Shown here: positions 1 to 9,270 of the stretch, one piece after another
How the letters are laid out: each line of letters begins with the position of its first letter
Numbering within the stretch: position 1 is the stretch's first letter
NCBI GenBank assembly: GCA_009763385.1
Contig: VDCT01000287.1
Coordinates: 62,001 to 126,000 of the forward strand
Direction of reading: 5' to 3'
DNA length: 64,000 nucleotides
DNA from: Coix lacryma-jobi var. lacryma-jobi
Taxonomy: Eukaryota > Streptophyta > Magnoliopsida > Poales > Poaceae
Translations under genes and position numbers: made by a program
Notes under the pieces: generated by a model
Database searches by the model: none
What the model was told of the DNA's origin: nothing
Seen by the model: only the letters and a program-made list of their open reading frames with translations

Positions 1-2771
1 CCCCCGAGCCAGGCCTCGGACGGGCGACAGCCTTTCCGTCTCGCCCAAGCCCCCGAGCCCGGCCTCGGACGGGCGACAGCCTTTCCGTCTCGCCCGAGCC
101 CCGAGCCAGGCCTCGGACGGGCGTTAGTTTTCCGTCTCGTTCGAGCCGGGCCTCGAGCGAACACACACGCCTACCCGCGGGCCCCGCGCGTCAGCCACTC
201 GCTGGTCTATAGACCGGGTGTACGCAAGCCAGGCCGGGAGATTTCAAATGTTTTTCTTTTAGGGTTTTATTTTCCAGTGATGCTTGTTATTTTCGGGTAG
301 CACGTTTTACAAATCCAAATGGAGTGCTTTCAGTTTTGCTAGTTTGTTTATGAGTAGATCTATCTTGGAAAAATATAAAAGTATTTTTGGTAGAAGTTTA
401 TTTTACTGTTTTCTTTTATTCCAGTTTATATGCTTTTACTAAGATAAATGGTTTTATATGTTTTCTGGTTGAGATAATTCCTGGAAAATTTTGTGTAAGT
501 TTATTATCCTGTTTTACACCTGTGAAAAACATGTGATGCACTGTTTGTGTGGAAAAACTTTCTTTTATGGTTTAAAGTCTTGTTTAGCTGATTTCTTGGA
601 AATAATGTTAAGGTGTTTTATGTGCTGAAATAAAATATGGGAAAAATGGTATAGTCTCTGAGTGCCATGTCCAAGCTAAGGAAAATGCAAGCATGAGCTG
701 TTGTATGGAGAAATCTGAAGTTGCTTTACAAATGTGCTTTTCTGTGTTTTCCTTTGGAAATTCATGTAAGAAATAATACAATGTTTCTGTTCATGGAACT
801 TTCTTGATAAGCATGAAATGTGAAGTAGAATCTGGGAAAAATATGAAATAGAGTTGTGCACCCTTTTACAGTAGGGTTGTAGTTCAAAGTACCTTTTTGG
901 GGCTGTTGCTTGTCATTTTTGTATCTGCAGTTCGGTATTTTATTTTTGGCTGGAATTTGTTCAGTGGAGTCCAGCAACTGTTGTTTGCCTTCTGGAATTT
1001 TCGTGGATTTTTCTGAGTCCAGAAAAGTGCACTTGCAGTTCAAACCTAAGTTTCTTTTGAATCATTTATTAATCATCGCATACAATAGGATCGACACTCC
1101 CGGAGCCCGAGCAGGAGCCAGAGTCAAACGCCGAGCAGCAGATTCCGGAGCTCCAGCAAGCCGAGGAAGTCGACCCTGCCAGCGACACTAACTTGCCCGA
1201 GTGCCCCTCCCACGAGGCCTCGGTCTTCACCCAAGGCAAGCCCCGGAGCATTCTAAGTCTCCCAGTTTTTATAATTAAATTACTTGAGTCCTTTTATATT
1301 GTGATGCATTAGGTATAGGAGTTGGAATGAATCCCATTTGCTGCATTACCATTCCTTGGTTATTGATTAATATCTACCTTGTTATCCTGTTATTTAATTA
1401 CAATGTAGAATTGCTTAGCCTGCTTAATAAAAGTGGTAGTTAAGGATGTTTCCGTAATACCCAGATGGGTATTGACCGGATCACGGTTGGCTATATTTGC
1501 TATCGTGGAAAAGAACCTGAGTAGTAATGAAATGCGGTCAACGGGATGGCAGGGCACAAGTTCGGAAACTTGGGGCAGTCCATCCGTTGGATCGTGTAGG
1601 TTTGTATCGATGTTGGCCCTCGTTCATTTTTGAACGCGCCCTTTTACTTAGGGATATGTCGTTGCTGTAATCATCGACCCCAAAGCCGGTTAGAAGCTGT
1701 TCGGGCCGGTCTCAACCCGTGTCGTGCCCTCTAGTACGGAAGTTGCGATCTGCCGCGTGAGGCCATCGCCAGACTCCGATTGGGCGGTCCGTGCTTGAAC
1801 CGCGGCGATTACCACCACGAACAAGCATCGAGCGGTTGCCCAATGCATGGACCCGACGGGGAAAGTGTGGGCTGGTATTAAAGGTCTTTCACCAGCTGGT
1901 TTGGAATTCGATTCGAGTCGCCGTCTCCCCCGGTTAGTGGGAAACTATGGCGAGCTTCACCACGATACAACTCCATGTGATGATTAAGGTTCAACTAAAA
2001 TGTGGATAAGTCAACTGGATATGGTTATATTATTGATTGGTAGATTCAAGTGAGTGCTCTAGTACAGGTGAAAAACCTAGAATTAAGGAATAGGTCTAAA
2101 AATGACAGCTCATCATTACCATTAATTACCTCTTATCTGAATCTGAGCTTTTCGCAACTGAAAGATCCCAGCTCTACCTCAAAAGCCTTGCATACCCTTG
2201 GTGTCTTTATTTTCGGTTAGACGGGTAAGTCTAGCTGAGTACATTCCCGTACTCAGGGTTTATCCCGTTTGTTGCAGATGGCCAGGTCTACTTTGGCTAT
2301 TGTAAGCACTGCCTCTACCCGGTGGAAGGTGATGAGGAGTAGGCCCAGGGCAGGGTCGTCCAGAAGCTTTCCCCTTTTCTTTTGCCGGACCAAGACTACT
2401 AGTGGCACATTACCTTTTAAGGGAGGAGTGAGTCGTGTCGAGTGGATTTATCAAACAAGGTTTTATTTGGACCACGTGTGTGGTGGTCGTGTGTTAAAAA
2501 CTTATTTAAGCTTCCGCACTTTTAAATTCAGTATTGTAATAACTCCGTTTTAAATTCGCACTCTGATATTTTAAATTCGGTTTCGTTTTCGCTATGATGT
2601 ATCTTTACGAATGTAATCCTTGAACGATGCGATCCTGTATGACGTATGGTGTTAGAAATCCTTCGTGATTTCCGGACTACCGGGGTTATATGGGTTCAAG
2701 TATCAGTCGCAGTCAGACGAATTTGGCTAAGATAATACTTGAGCTCTTATAATCAGGACGGTTCCGCCACA
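1..2771 (+). repeat. 5' LTR (3' part only) of the Ty3/gypsy element
   Basis: It matches 10821-13591 with five visible substitutions (933/11753, 1112/11932, 1177/11997, 1565/12385, 2665/13485). It ends in CA at 2771, three bases before the primer site. Short ORFs in it (for example 910-1191, 1433-1633, 2278-2553) have no recognisable domain and are repeated in the other LTR. A good splice-donor-like site (acgg|GTAAGT, exon end 2224) and an acceptor-like site (ttgcag|ATG, 2277/2278) lie in its 3' part. Confidence 0.95.
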
Positions 2772-2774
2772 GCT

Positions 2775-2786
2775 TGGTATCAGAGC
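2775..2786 (+). other. Primer-binding site, tRNA-Met
   Basis: TGGTATCAGAGC starts three bases after the LTR end. It is complementary to the 3' end of plant initiator tRNA-Met, the usual minus-strand primer of this retrotransposon clade. Confidence 0.93.
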
Positions 2787-3504
2787 ATGGTTCAAGCGAT
2801 TACCTCCGTATAGAGCTATTTTCGAACTAAATGGGTATTTCAAAACTACTTTCAAAACTATTTTCGATTACTAAGTGTGCCCAGTCTCGTCCTTAAGCCC
2901 TATACTAGGATTCAGGTGGCTTAACTGCTAACAGGGTTCAGGGTTTTGCTTCATGCTGGATCTTTATTTGCTGGTCCATTCTCGGGAAAAAGAGAATGCG
3001 TCGATCGCGAAAACATGCATAAAATGATTTTGTGAGATATGAGAGCATGACCGTCCAACCGTCGGTCTAGGTGAGAATTCTTATACCAAGTATGTGCAAG
3101 CTCCACGCAGACACATACGAGGGTATCAATGTTTTCAAGGGTATTTTCTTTATTGGTGCATGGTGTTTAGTGTTGGCTTCTATGTGTTGCGCATATTAGT
3201 CAATACTCAGTTGCTTTATCATTGGGAATTTCTTTGGGCTGAAATGAATCTTCTGCAGGTACACTAACTATGCGAACGAGTAGAACGTGTAGATAACGCA
3301 TGAGAGATCGTTCTTGCCACCGACTAGAACGTTAGGACTTACGAGTCATATTAGTGAGTGAGAACGTAAGTACGATCATGCATCATGTTTATATTCTTGC
3401 ATTTACATTACCTCCCCTTAAATTAAAAGTTGTCTCTTTTCTATAAAATATGCCAACTTAATATCCGTCTCACGAGAGTTCGAAACCCCTTTTTGTTCCT
3501 ACAG
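2787..3504 (+). other. Untranslated leader between primer site and first ORF
   Basis: About 700 bp without a convincing ORF. It ends in a pyrimidine-rich run and CAG (3490-3504) immediately before the ATG of the H3-like ORF, which looks like a splice acceptor. This suggests the leader may be removed from some transcripts; that is inference. Confidence 0.5.
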
Positions 3505-4476
3505 ATGGCCCGGACTAAGCTGACCGCTCGCAAGGCCACCGGAGGCAGAGGAGTTCCGCGTCACCGCTTGGCCACCAAGCTGACCCGGAAGACGTTCTTG
3601 TCCTACTTCGGGCTGCCGACTATCCTTTGGAGGATTTTGCAGGCAGTGGGCTATGAGGAAGGACAGGAGCCCAGGTACTCATGGCAGAGGGAGATCTTCG
3701 GGCAGGATTCCTTGGTCATGGTGGAGATCAAGGTCAAAGCTTTGCCTGCCAAGCCTCATTGGACAGGGTGGACGGAGATCACCAGAGGCACTTGTGCCAA
3801 GGATGGAGCCAACAGAGCAGCATACCTAGTGCTGAAGGATATCATCGCCCGCTTCCCCGCCGACCTGGCAAGTGCGATGGCAGGAGTGTTTCCCCGTGGA
3901 TCACTTTTCCCATTGCGCTGGAAGCAGACTTCGGAGTCAGTCCTGACAGGGAGCCCAGAGGAGAGGTTCTACTGTGAGACACCTGCGATGAGCGCCACTG
4001 GAGCTTTGCTAGGTGTATGTGAGAGTTTGGAGCGCACTCTTGAGAGCGTGTCCTTCACCCTCACCGCCACCTACCAGAGCAAGAGGAAGCTACAGGAGGA
4101 CTTCAACGCTGAGGTTGCTCGTCTGCAGGAGAGGATTCAGCAGCTCACTCTGGAGCGTGACGACGCCCGCACCACAGCAGCAGCACAGTCCACTGCCAGG
4201 ACAGTTGCAGAGCAGATGTACCTGACTACCGCTCTTCAGAGGGATGAGGCCCGCACCGCGCTCGACCAACTCAGAGAGGGAGCCCACCTGTTGATACAGC
4301 AGATCCATGGACAGCAGGCCTACATCGACCAGCTCCACGAGGCCGTCCATCAGATGCATCACGCCGCGCAGGAGGCCGCCGCCCCAGCAGTTGAGGTTCA
4401 GGATCCCCAGGACGGAGAGGTCCTTGGTCCCGACGCCCTACCAGAGGATGCTGCATTCGCCGCTGGAGACCCCTGA
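3505..4476 (+). CDS. Retrotransposon extra ORF with histone H3-like N-terminal tail and C-terminal coiled coil
   Basis: A 323-residue ORF upstream of gag. The start at 3505 is chosen because it follows an acceptor-like ttcctacag and gives an N-terminus reading ARTKLTARKATGGRG after the Met, followed by P-R, then L-A-T-K and R-K-T. This parallels the H3 tail (ARTKQTARKSTGGK, LATKAARKS). Counterparts of R2, K4, R8 and K9 are kept, serine 10 is alanine, K14 is arginine, and one residue is inserted near position 15. The middle (about residues 30-190) is unfamiliar, has an aromatic-rich stretch and shows no histone fold. Residues about 190-290 are rich in E, Q, R, L and A with heptad-like spacing (RKLQEDFNAEVARLQERIQQ), suggesting a coiled coil; the tail is acidic. 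The same frame opens at 3430, but that part runs through the pyrimidine tract and is probably not coding. The product may mimic H3 to engage chromatin readers; function is unknown. Confidence 0.75.
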   Translation: MARTKLTARKATGGRGVPRHRLATKLTRKTFLSYFGLPTILWRILQAVGYEEGQEPRYSWQREIFGQDSLVMVEIKVKALPAKPHWTGWTEITRGTCAKDGANRAAYLVLKDIIARFPADLASAMAGVFPRGSLFPLRWKQTSESVLTGSPEERFYCETPAMSATGALLGVCESLERTLESVSFTLTATYQSKRKLQEDFNAEVARLQERIQQLTLERDDARTTAAAQSTARTVAEQMYLTTALQRDEARTALDQLREGAHLLIQQIHGQQAYIDQLHEAVHQMHHAAQEAAAPAVEVQDPQDGEVLGPDALPEDAAFAAGDP

Positions 4477-4791
4477 GCGTTAGCTGTTAGAGATCGTTTT
4501 CTTTTGTATAGCTTGAGCTTGCTCGCTAAGTGATGTAACACCCGAGACACGTGATGATTTATGTTTAAATGTTTGATGGCATGTAAGCTTTTGGACAAAG
4601 TCCGGACTTCGATCCGGCATCTTTTATGGAAATCCGTCGTTTGCATGTCTAATTTCGAGCGATTGTTTTGTGATGTTGTATGGAAATGAGTAATTATACT
4701 TGGTCGTGTGCTAAATTTTCGAATTATGTACGGCGCAGTATTTTATTCATGATCGATGTAACATCACCTAATGATTGCTTAATAATGGGAT
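4477..4791 (+). other. Spacer between H3-like ORF and gag-pol, intron-like 3' end
   Basis: AT-rich non-coding spacer. Its end has a branch-point-like ctaat (about 4769) and a CAG at 4795-4797 just before an in-frame ATG at 4798, so gag-pol could be translated from an mRNA spliced at this point. Inference from signals only. Confidence 0.4.
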
Positions 4792-7700
4792 ATGCAGATG
4801 CCGGCACACACTCGCAGCCAACGTGGGCAAGGGGCAGGACAGGAGGAGAATCTGCCACCTCCCCCACCGCCGCCGATGACGCCGGAAGCGTTCTTTGGCC
4901 AGTTCTTGGGTAGCCAAAGGAATATGGAGGAAATGCAGAGGCACATGGAGGCCACCCTCCGCAATATCGCTAACAACACTGCACAGCAGCATCATCAACG
5001 CCAAGGCCCGGAGCCTAACCAGTACAGCTCCTACCGTGACTTCTTGGACACTCGCCCTCTTGTGTTCAAGGAAGCCACCGAGCCGCTTGAGGCTGATGAG
5101 TGGCTCCACTCCATCACCCAGAAGTTTCGCCTGCTTCGTCTGACGGAAGAGCTCAAGGCAGAGTACGCCGCCCACATGTTGGAAGGACCCGCAGGTTTGT
5201 GGTGGGCCCAGTACCATGCATCCTTGCCAGTGAATGCACGTGTCACTTGGGATCAGTTCTCCACCGCTATGCGCAACCACTACATCCCTAGTGGACTGAT
5301 GGAAATGAAGGTTGCAGAGTTTATGAGGTTGTCCCAAGGGACCAGGTCTGTGTCAGAGTACCTCCACAGCTTCAACAATCTGGCCCGCTATGCCCCAGAT
5401 TTTGTGGACACTGAGGCCAAAAAGATTGCAAGTTTCAAGCGTGGCATGAGTGCCGCCATGCTTTCCAAGATGGGTAACAGTCACCGCACCACCTTCAGTG
5501 ACTTCGTCAGTGACTGCCTAAATCAAGAGGCCAATGACAGCCGGCTAGCGACAGAGACGCGCCGTCGTGCAAATGAAGGAGGTTCATCCCAGCAGAGGAC
5601 CCCTTTCGGAGCACGCGCCCCATATCGCCCGCCTGTCACAGGAGCAAGATACCGACCCCCGCAAAGGAAGATCACCACCAACCGTCCCCGTCCTAGTTAT
5701 CAGAAGCCCTACACTGCTCCCATGATGCAGAATAAGAACAAAGCAGGAAGTGCAGGAGGTCCCAAGACCCCGTACGTGATTGGTCCATGCTACAATTGTG
5801 GTCAGACTGGACACTTGTCCCGTCAGTGCCCTCGCCCCAAGAAGCAGTACACTCAGCCCCCACCTCGTACCGGTCATGTGCATCACACCACCGTGGAAGA
5901 AGTGCCGGAAGGAGAGCCTGTCACCGCTGGTACGTTTCTTGTTAATCAATGCCCCGCAGTTGTGCTGTTTGATTCTGGAGCATCGCATTCTTTCATAAGT
6001 GAGAATTTTGTTATAAGAAGTAATCTTGAGTTGGTAGAGTTAGACCGGGGATATCAGATAAGTTCCGCCGGAGCTGTTCTCTCCGCGCGTAAAATGGCTA
6101 AAGGAGTGGAAATGACCTTTGGGGATAAACAAGCCGTAGTGGACCCCATAGTCATTCCTGGTCTAGGTTTGGATGTAATTTTGGGTATGAGTTGGATGAA
6201 ACTATGGAAGGTTAATCTAGACACCGCAGAAAGAATAGTATCCTTGGTTAGTCCCAGGAATGGGTCTACCTTTCGGTTCAAGTTACCTCGAAACCCCCAT
6301 GAGATTGGAGTGTTGTTCAGTATCACCGCAAAACAGATAGCTGAGATCTCAGTAGTGTGTGAGTTTCCGGATCTTTTTCCTGATGAGTTGCCTGGACTAC
6401 CGCCAGATAGGGATGTGGAGTTTGCTATAGAGTTAATCCCTGGAACAGCACCCATATCTCGGAGACCGTATAGAATGCACGCTAAAGAGTTAGCAGAGCT
6501 TAAGGTTCAGTTGCAAGAACTTTTGGATAAGGGTTTGATACGCCCTAGTTCGTCACCTTGGGGATGTCCCGCTATCTTTGTGAAGAAGAAGGATAAAACT
6601 TTAAGGATGTGCGTGGACTACAGACCGTTGAATGCCGTAACTATAAAGAACAAATATCCCTTACCCCGAATCGATGTCTTGTTCGATCAGTTGTCGAAGG
6701 TGAAAGTGTTTTCCAAGATCGACCTGAGGTCAGGATACCATCAGATCAAGATCAGAAGAGAAGATATACCAAAAACAGCTTTCTCTACCAGATATGGACT
6801 CTATGAGTATCTAGTTATGTCTTTTGGATTGACCAATGCACCGGCACATTTCATGTACCTGATGAATTCGGTCTTTATGCCAGAGTTGGATAAGTTTGTT
6901 GTAGTGTTCATTGATGATATCTTGGTCTACTCGGAAAACAAGGAGGATCATGCCAAACATCTTCGAGTTGTTTTAGCTCGACTTAGGGAACATAAGTTGT
7001 ATGCTAAGTTCAGCAAGTGTGAGTTTTGGTTGAAGAAAGTACCTTTCCTTGGTCATGTCCTTTCAGAGGAAGGAATCTCTGTGGACCCTTCTAAGGTACA
7101 AGAGGTTATGGATTGGCAAGCACCCACTACCGTACATGAGGTACGCAGCTTTTTGGGTTTAGCCGGATACTACCGTCGGTTCATTCCGGATTTTTCAAGA
7201 ATAGCCAAGCCTATGACTCGTTTAACGCAGAAAAACAAGAAGTTCGAATGGACTCCAGAGTGTGAAGCAGCTTTCCGCACTCTGCGAACGTTGTTGACAT
7301 CCGCACCTGTTTTGGCTCAGCCAAACTTGGAGGAACCTTTTGATGTGTTTTGCGACGCATCCAAGATTGGACTTGGATGTGTACTCATGCAAAATGGAAG
7401 AGTTATCGCCTATGCTTCTCGCCAGTTGAGACCGCACGAAGAAAATTATCCCACTCATGATTTGGAATTAGCAGCCGTCGTGCATGCCCTCAAGATTTGG
7501 AGACATTATCTTATGGGAAATCTATGTCATGTGTACACGGATCATAAAAGTCTGAAATATATCTTCACCCAGCCAGAGTTGAACATGAGGCAGAGAAGAT
7601 GGTTGGAGCTAATTAAGGATTATAACCTTGAAGTGCATTACCACCCTGGAAAAGCGAATGTTGTAGCTGATGCCTTGAGTCGCAAGACTCATTGCAACTC

Positions 7701-9270
7701 TCTACAACCACTGTTCGAAGATGGATTTAATCTTATGCACCCCGTTATGCTGAACAATATCGCTCTTCAGTGCACCTTAGAAAGTGACATCATCAAGAGA
7801 CAAAGGATCGATGAAGAGATCTATCAGATTAAGAAGAGGTTGGAAACCAGTAGTTCTTTGAACTTCAGAACGGATGAACAAGGAATTCTATGGTATAATC
7901 AGAGGTTGGTTGTTCCTAAAGACACCGAGCTGAAAGAAAGAATTCTGAATGAAGCTCACAATTCAAAGTTATCTATCCATCCAGGAAGCAGTAAGATGTA
8001 CCAGGATTTGAGAACCAGGTATTGGTGGTCAAAGATGAAGAAAGAAGTCGCAGCTTATGTTGCAAGATGTGATACTTGCTGCAGGATAAAAGCTATACAC
8101 TTGAAACCCGCCGGACTGTTGCAACCGTTGTCAATTCCAGAGTGGAAATGGGAAGAAATCAACATGGATTTCATCACTGGTCTTCCCACTACTCAAAAGG
8201 GAAATGATTCTATCTGGGTTATTGTGGATCGATTGTCTAAAGTAGCTCACTTCATACCAGTTAAGACTACACACCGCCCCCATCAGTATGCAGACTTGTA
8301 TATTCAGAATATCTTGAGGTTACATGGAGTTCCGAAAAGGATTGTTTCTGATAGAGGACCCCAATTCATAGCACGTTTTTGGGAACAGTTGCACAAGGAA
8401 CTAGGAACTAAGTTGGTAAGGAGTTCTGCCTATCACCCCCAGACCGCAGGACAAACTGAAAGAGTAAATCAGATTTTGGAAGACATCCTGAGAGCTTGTG
8501 TTTTATCTTCAGGAGAAGCGTGGGAGAAATGGTTACCCCTTGCTGAGTTTTCCTACAACAACAGCTATCAAGAGAGTATAAAGATGGCACCTTTTGAAGT
8601 TTTATATGGACGAAGATGCAGAACCCCAGTAAATTGGGTTGAGTCTGGAGATCGAGGATTCTATGGATCAGATTATGTAAAAGATGCCGAGGAGATCGTG
8701 CAGACCGTACAACAACATATCAAGGCAGCACAGTCTCGACAAAAGAGTTATGCTGACACCCGAAGGAGACCTTTGGAATTTCAAGTTGGAGACTATGTAT
8801 ACCTTAAGGTCTCACCCATGAGAAAAGTCCAACGTTTTGGAATTAAGAAGAAGCTAGCACCTCGATATGTGGGACCTTACCAGATCATAGCGAAGAAAGG
8901 AGAAGTGGCATACGAAGTACAGTTACCCCCAGAGATGAGCGCAGTTTTCCCAGTGTTCCATGTATCACAGTTGAAGAAGTGTCTTCGAGTTCCAGAACAA
9001 GAAGAAGTTCGGATTCCAGACGTCACCATCAGATCGGATCTGGAGTACTACGAGCAGCCCAAGGAGATTTTGGATACCAAGACCCGAGAGACTCGTAACC
9101 GAACAGTGAAGACTTACAAGATTCTCTGGAGCAATCACGGACCCAACGATGCGACATGGGAAACCGAGGAGTACCTACGCGTAAGCTATCCCGCTTTTGT
9201 TAAGAAATGGTACGTAACTCAAATCTCGGGACGAGATTTCTTTAAGGGGGGAAGGGCTGTGACACCCTAG
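4792..9270 (+). CDS. Gag-Pol polyprotein of Ty3/gypsy chromovirus
   Basis: A single uninterrupted ORF of 1492 residues, the full length expected for a chromovirus. Seen in order: gag capsid-like domain (about 85-220), CCHC knuckle CYNCGQTGHLSRQC from C333, aspartic protease with DSG at D394, reverse transcriptase with FIDD (D708, D709), RNase H starting near D855, integrase HHCC zinc region (about 1065-1105), integrase catalytic residues D1126, D1187 and E1223 (35 residues between the last two, a D-35-E core), and a C-terminal chromodomain (about 1425-1475, with YKILW and TWE). The chromodomain lacks some canonical cage aromatics, as in plant group II chromodomains. The ORF could start at 4792 or at the in-frame ATG 4798, which directly follows a splice-acceptor-like CAG. 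The stop codon lies 11 bases inside the right LTR. No break or missing key residue is seen, so this copy looks competent. Confidence 0.96.
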   Translation: MQMPAHTRSQRGQGAGQEENLPPPPPPPMTPEAFFGQFLGSQRNMEEMQRHMEATLRNIANNTAQQHHQRQGPEPNQYSSYRDFLDTRPLVFKEATEPLEADEWLHSITQKFRLLRLTEELKAEYAAHMLEGPAGLWWAQYHASLPVNARVTWDQFSTAMRNHYIPSGLMEMKVAEFMRLSQGTRSVSEYLHSFNNLARYAPDFVDTEAKKIASFKRGMSAAMLSKMGNSHRTTFSDFVSDCLNQEANDSRLATETRRRANEGGSSQQRTPFGARAPYRPPVTGARYRPPQRKITTNRPRPSYQKPYTAPMMQNKNKAGSAGGPKTPYVIGPCYNCGQTGHLSRQCPRPKKQYTQPPPRTGHVHHTTVEEVPEGEPVTAGTFLVNQCPAVVLFDSGASHSFISENFVIRSNLELVELDRGYQISSAGAVLSARKMAKGVEMTFGDKQAVVDPIVIPGLGLDVILGMSWMKLWKVNLDTAERIVSLVSPRNGSTFRFKLPRNPHEIGVLFSITAKQIAEISVVCEFPDLFPDELPGLPPDRDVEFAIELIPGTAPISRRPYRMHAKELAELKVQLQELLDKGLIRPSSSPWGCPAIFVKKKDKTLRMCVDYRPLNAVTIKNKYPLPRIDVLFDQLSKVKVFSKIDLRSGYHQIKIRREDIPKTAFSTRYGLYEYLVMSFGLTNAPAHFMYLMNSVFMPELDKFVVVFIDDILVYSENKEDHAKHLRVVLARLREHKLYAKFSKCEFWLKKVPFLGHVLSEEGISVDPSKVQEVMDWQAPTTVHEVRSFLGLAGYYRRFIPDFSRIAKPMTRLTQKNKKFEWTPECEAAFRTLRTLLTSAPVLAQPNLEEPFDVFCDASKIGLGCVLMQNGRVIAYASRQLRPHEENYPTHDLELAAVVHALKIWRHYLMGNLCHVYTDHKSLKYIFTQPELNMRQRRWLELIKDYNLEVHYHPGKANVVADALSRKTHCNSLQPLFEDGFNLMHPVMLNNIALQCTLESDIIKRQRIDEEIYQIKKRLETSSSLNFRTDEQGILWYNQRLVVPKDTELKERILNEAHNSKLSIHPGSSKMYQDLRTRYWWSKMKKEVAAYVARCDTCCRIKAIHLKPAGLLQPLSIPEWKWEEINMDFITGLPTTQKGNDSIWVIVDRLSKVAHFIPVKTTHRPHQYADLYIQNILRLHGVPKRIVSDRGPQFIARFWEQLHKELGTKLVRSSAYHPQTAGQTERVNQILEDILRACVLSSGEAWEKWLPLAEFSYNNSYQESIKMAPFEVLYGRRCRTPVNWVESGDRGFYGSDYVKDAEEIVQTVQQHIKAAQSRQKSYADTRRRPLEFQVGDYVYLKVSPMRKVQRFGIKKKLAPRYVGPYQIIAKKGEVAYEVQLPPEMSAVFPVFHVSQLKKCLRVPEQEEVRIPDVTIRSDLEYYEQPKEILDTKTRETRNRTVKTYKILWSNHGPNDATWETEEYLRVSYPAFVKKWYVTQISGRDFFKGGRAVTP
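9244..9256 (+). other. Polypurine tract
   Basis: AAGGGGGGAAGGG three bases before the TG that opens the right LTR, the expected plus-strand primer position. It overlaps the last codons of gag-pol. Confidence 0.88.

Noticed and set aside
1433..2553. Small ORFs repeated in both LTRs (66 and 91-94 residues)
   Set aside because: Identical in both LTRs only because the LTRs are nearly identical; no domain. The 2278 ATG is mentioned only for its splice context.
3505..4476. A true histone H3 gene or captured H3 cDNA
   Set aside because: Similarity stops after about 28 residues; no histone fold follows, so only the tail is imitated.
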